Assembly: GCA_003157175.1 (NCBI GenBank)
Contig: PMIQ01000211.1
Coordinates: 1 to 15,004, forward strand
Direction: 5' to 3'
DNA from: Chloroflexota bacterium
Lineage (GTDB): Bacteria; Chloroflexota; Limnocylindria; Limnocylindrales; CSP1-4
DNA: 15,004 bases
In this document: piece by piece, positions 14,490 through 15,004 of the stretch
Position numbering within the stretch: position 1 is the first letter of the stretch
Layout: every line of letters starts with the position of its first letter
Position numbers and translations under genes: made by a program
The notes under the pieces: model-generated
What the model saw: only the letters and a program-made list of their open reading frames with translations
Databases searched by the model: none
Told to the model about the DNA's origin: nothing

Positions 14490-15004
14490 GAGGCCGGACG
14501 CCGGCCGGCCACGAGCCTCAGGATGGCCAGCCCGGCCAGTCCCCCGCCGACCAGGGCGCTTGCGAACAGACCGAGGTCCGTGCCACCCGACGGTGCCGGA
14601 GCCGGGGCCGCCGGCGGCCGGCTGGTTGCGGTCGCCCCGGTGCCGGTCGCCTCGGCGCCGGCCCCCCCGGCACCGGCCGCGGGCGAAGAGGCCGCTGTGG
14701 GCGGGTCGGTCACGGCGGCCGAGGCTCCTGCGGGCCCGGTCGTCGCCGTCGCCACGACTGACGGCGACGAGGCGCCCGGCGCCACAGTTCGATGTGGGGC
14801 CGGCGCCGCCGTGGCGGCGCACACTCCGCCGGCCGAAACGGGCACGGCCGGCGCCCCAGAAGCGGGCACGTAACGGAAGCCCTCGGCGTCGCCGTCGTGC
14901 AGCACGAGCGCCGAGATGCCCAGGTTCGCGAGCTGCCACGATCCGCCGCCGCGGGCCACGAAGACGGCCCAGTAGCTGTCCTTGCCGGGGCAGTCGGCGT
15001 AGTG
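14486..15004 (-). CDS. SCO2322-like surface protein of the ECF operon, C-terminal part
   Basis: The gene begins beyond the right edge; 172 C-terminal residues are seen, ending at TGA 14486-14488. The visible domain starts with HYADCPGKDSYWAVFVARGG, followed by a Trp-containing GVS-like stretch and HDGDAEGFRY. This fits the DUF4430/SCO2322-type fold, in which a YW...W motif is followed by GD-EG-R/F. SCO2322-family proteins sit beside ECF transporter genes in actinobacteria, as here, and may help capture the ligand outside the membrane; that role is inferred. A long Ala/Pro/Thr/Gly linker (about 50-140) leads to one transmembrane helix (GLFASALVGGGLAGLAILRL) and a short basic tail, so the domain is displayed outside. 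There is no sorting LPxTG motif. The stop overlaps the ecfT start, making it the first known gene of the operon. The linker is low-complexity and may vary in length. Confidence 0.7.
   Translation of the reverse strand, partial: HYADCPGKDSYWAVFVARGGGSWQLANLGISALVLHDGDAEGFRYVPASGAPAVPVSAGGVCAATAAPAPHRTVAPGASSPSVVATATTGPAGASAAVTDPPTAASSPAAGAGGAGAEATGTGATATSRPPAAPAPAPSGGTDLGLFASALVGGGLAGLAILRLVAGRRPAS

Overview
The window is GC-rich bacterial DNA (by eye about two thirds G+C) with dense coding, GTG and TTG starts, and long antisense shadow frames. The gene content suggests Chloroflexota, perhaps a soil or freshwater Ellin6529/Limnocylindria-like lineage. That content is a DUF885 peptidase, GT87 glycosyltransferases, a GerW-like protein, a HicB/DinB-type protein and an ECF transporter with an SCO2322-like surface protein. 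This placement is inferred from remembered family distributions; there is no rRNA or other marker gene to confirm it.

Left part (1-7036). The end of a phosphoglucomutase gene (+) is followed by a short non-coding gap and a 172-residue protein of unknown function (+). Next comes a leftward block. In transcription order it holds an aspartate/aromatic aminotransferase, a lipoprotein, an NAD-type malic enzyme, alanine dehydrogenase (ald), and a HicB-N/DinB-like gene 4 bp behind ald. The last gene is broken by a stop codon and a frame change. The three enzymes fit one piece of metabolism, linking malate, pyruvate, alanine and aspartate/glutamate. ald has a 239-bp leader with strong inverted repeats.

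Middle (7130-10058). Two gene remnants lie back to back. One is the 3' part of a TetR-type regulator (-) and the other the 3' part of a GT87 glycosyltransferase (+). They meet within a few bases near 7560, as expected if one deletion removed the 5' ends of a divergent pair. Then come a GerW-like protein (-) and a divergent DUF885 zinc peptidase (+) with a clear HE-x3-GHH site.

Right part (10059-15004). A full-length GT87 glycosyltransferase (+), a paralogue of the remnant, runs tail to tail into an ECF vitamin/metal transporter operon (-). Three consecutive 4-nt start/stop overlaps join that operon: SCO2322-like surface protein (cut by the window edge), EcfT, a double-ATPase EcfA, and EcfS.

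I found no tRNA, rRNA, CRISPR array, insertion sequence or phage gene. I see no clearly new defence or biosynthetic system. The points most worth following are the TetR/GT87 deletion junction, the broken HicB/DinB gene, the ald leader, and the ECF operon with its surface protein and unknown substrate.
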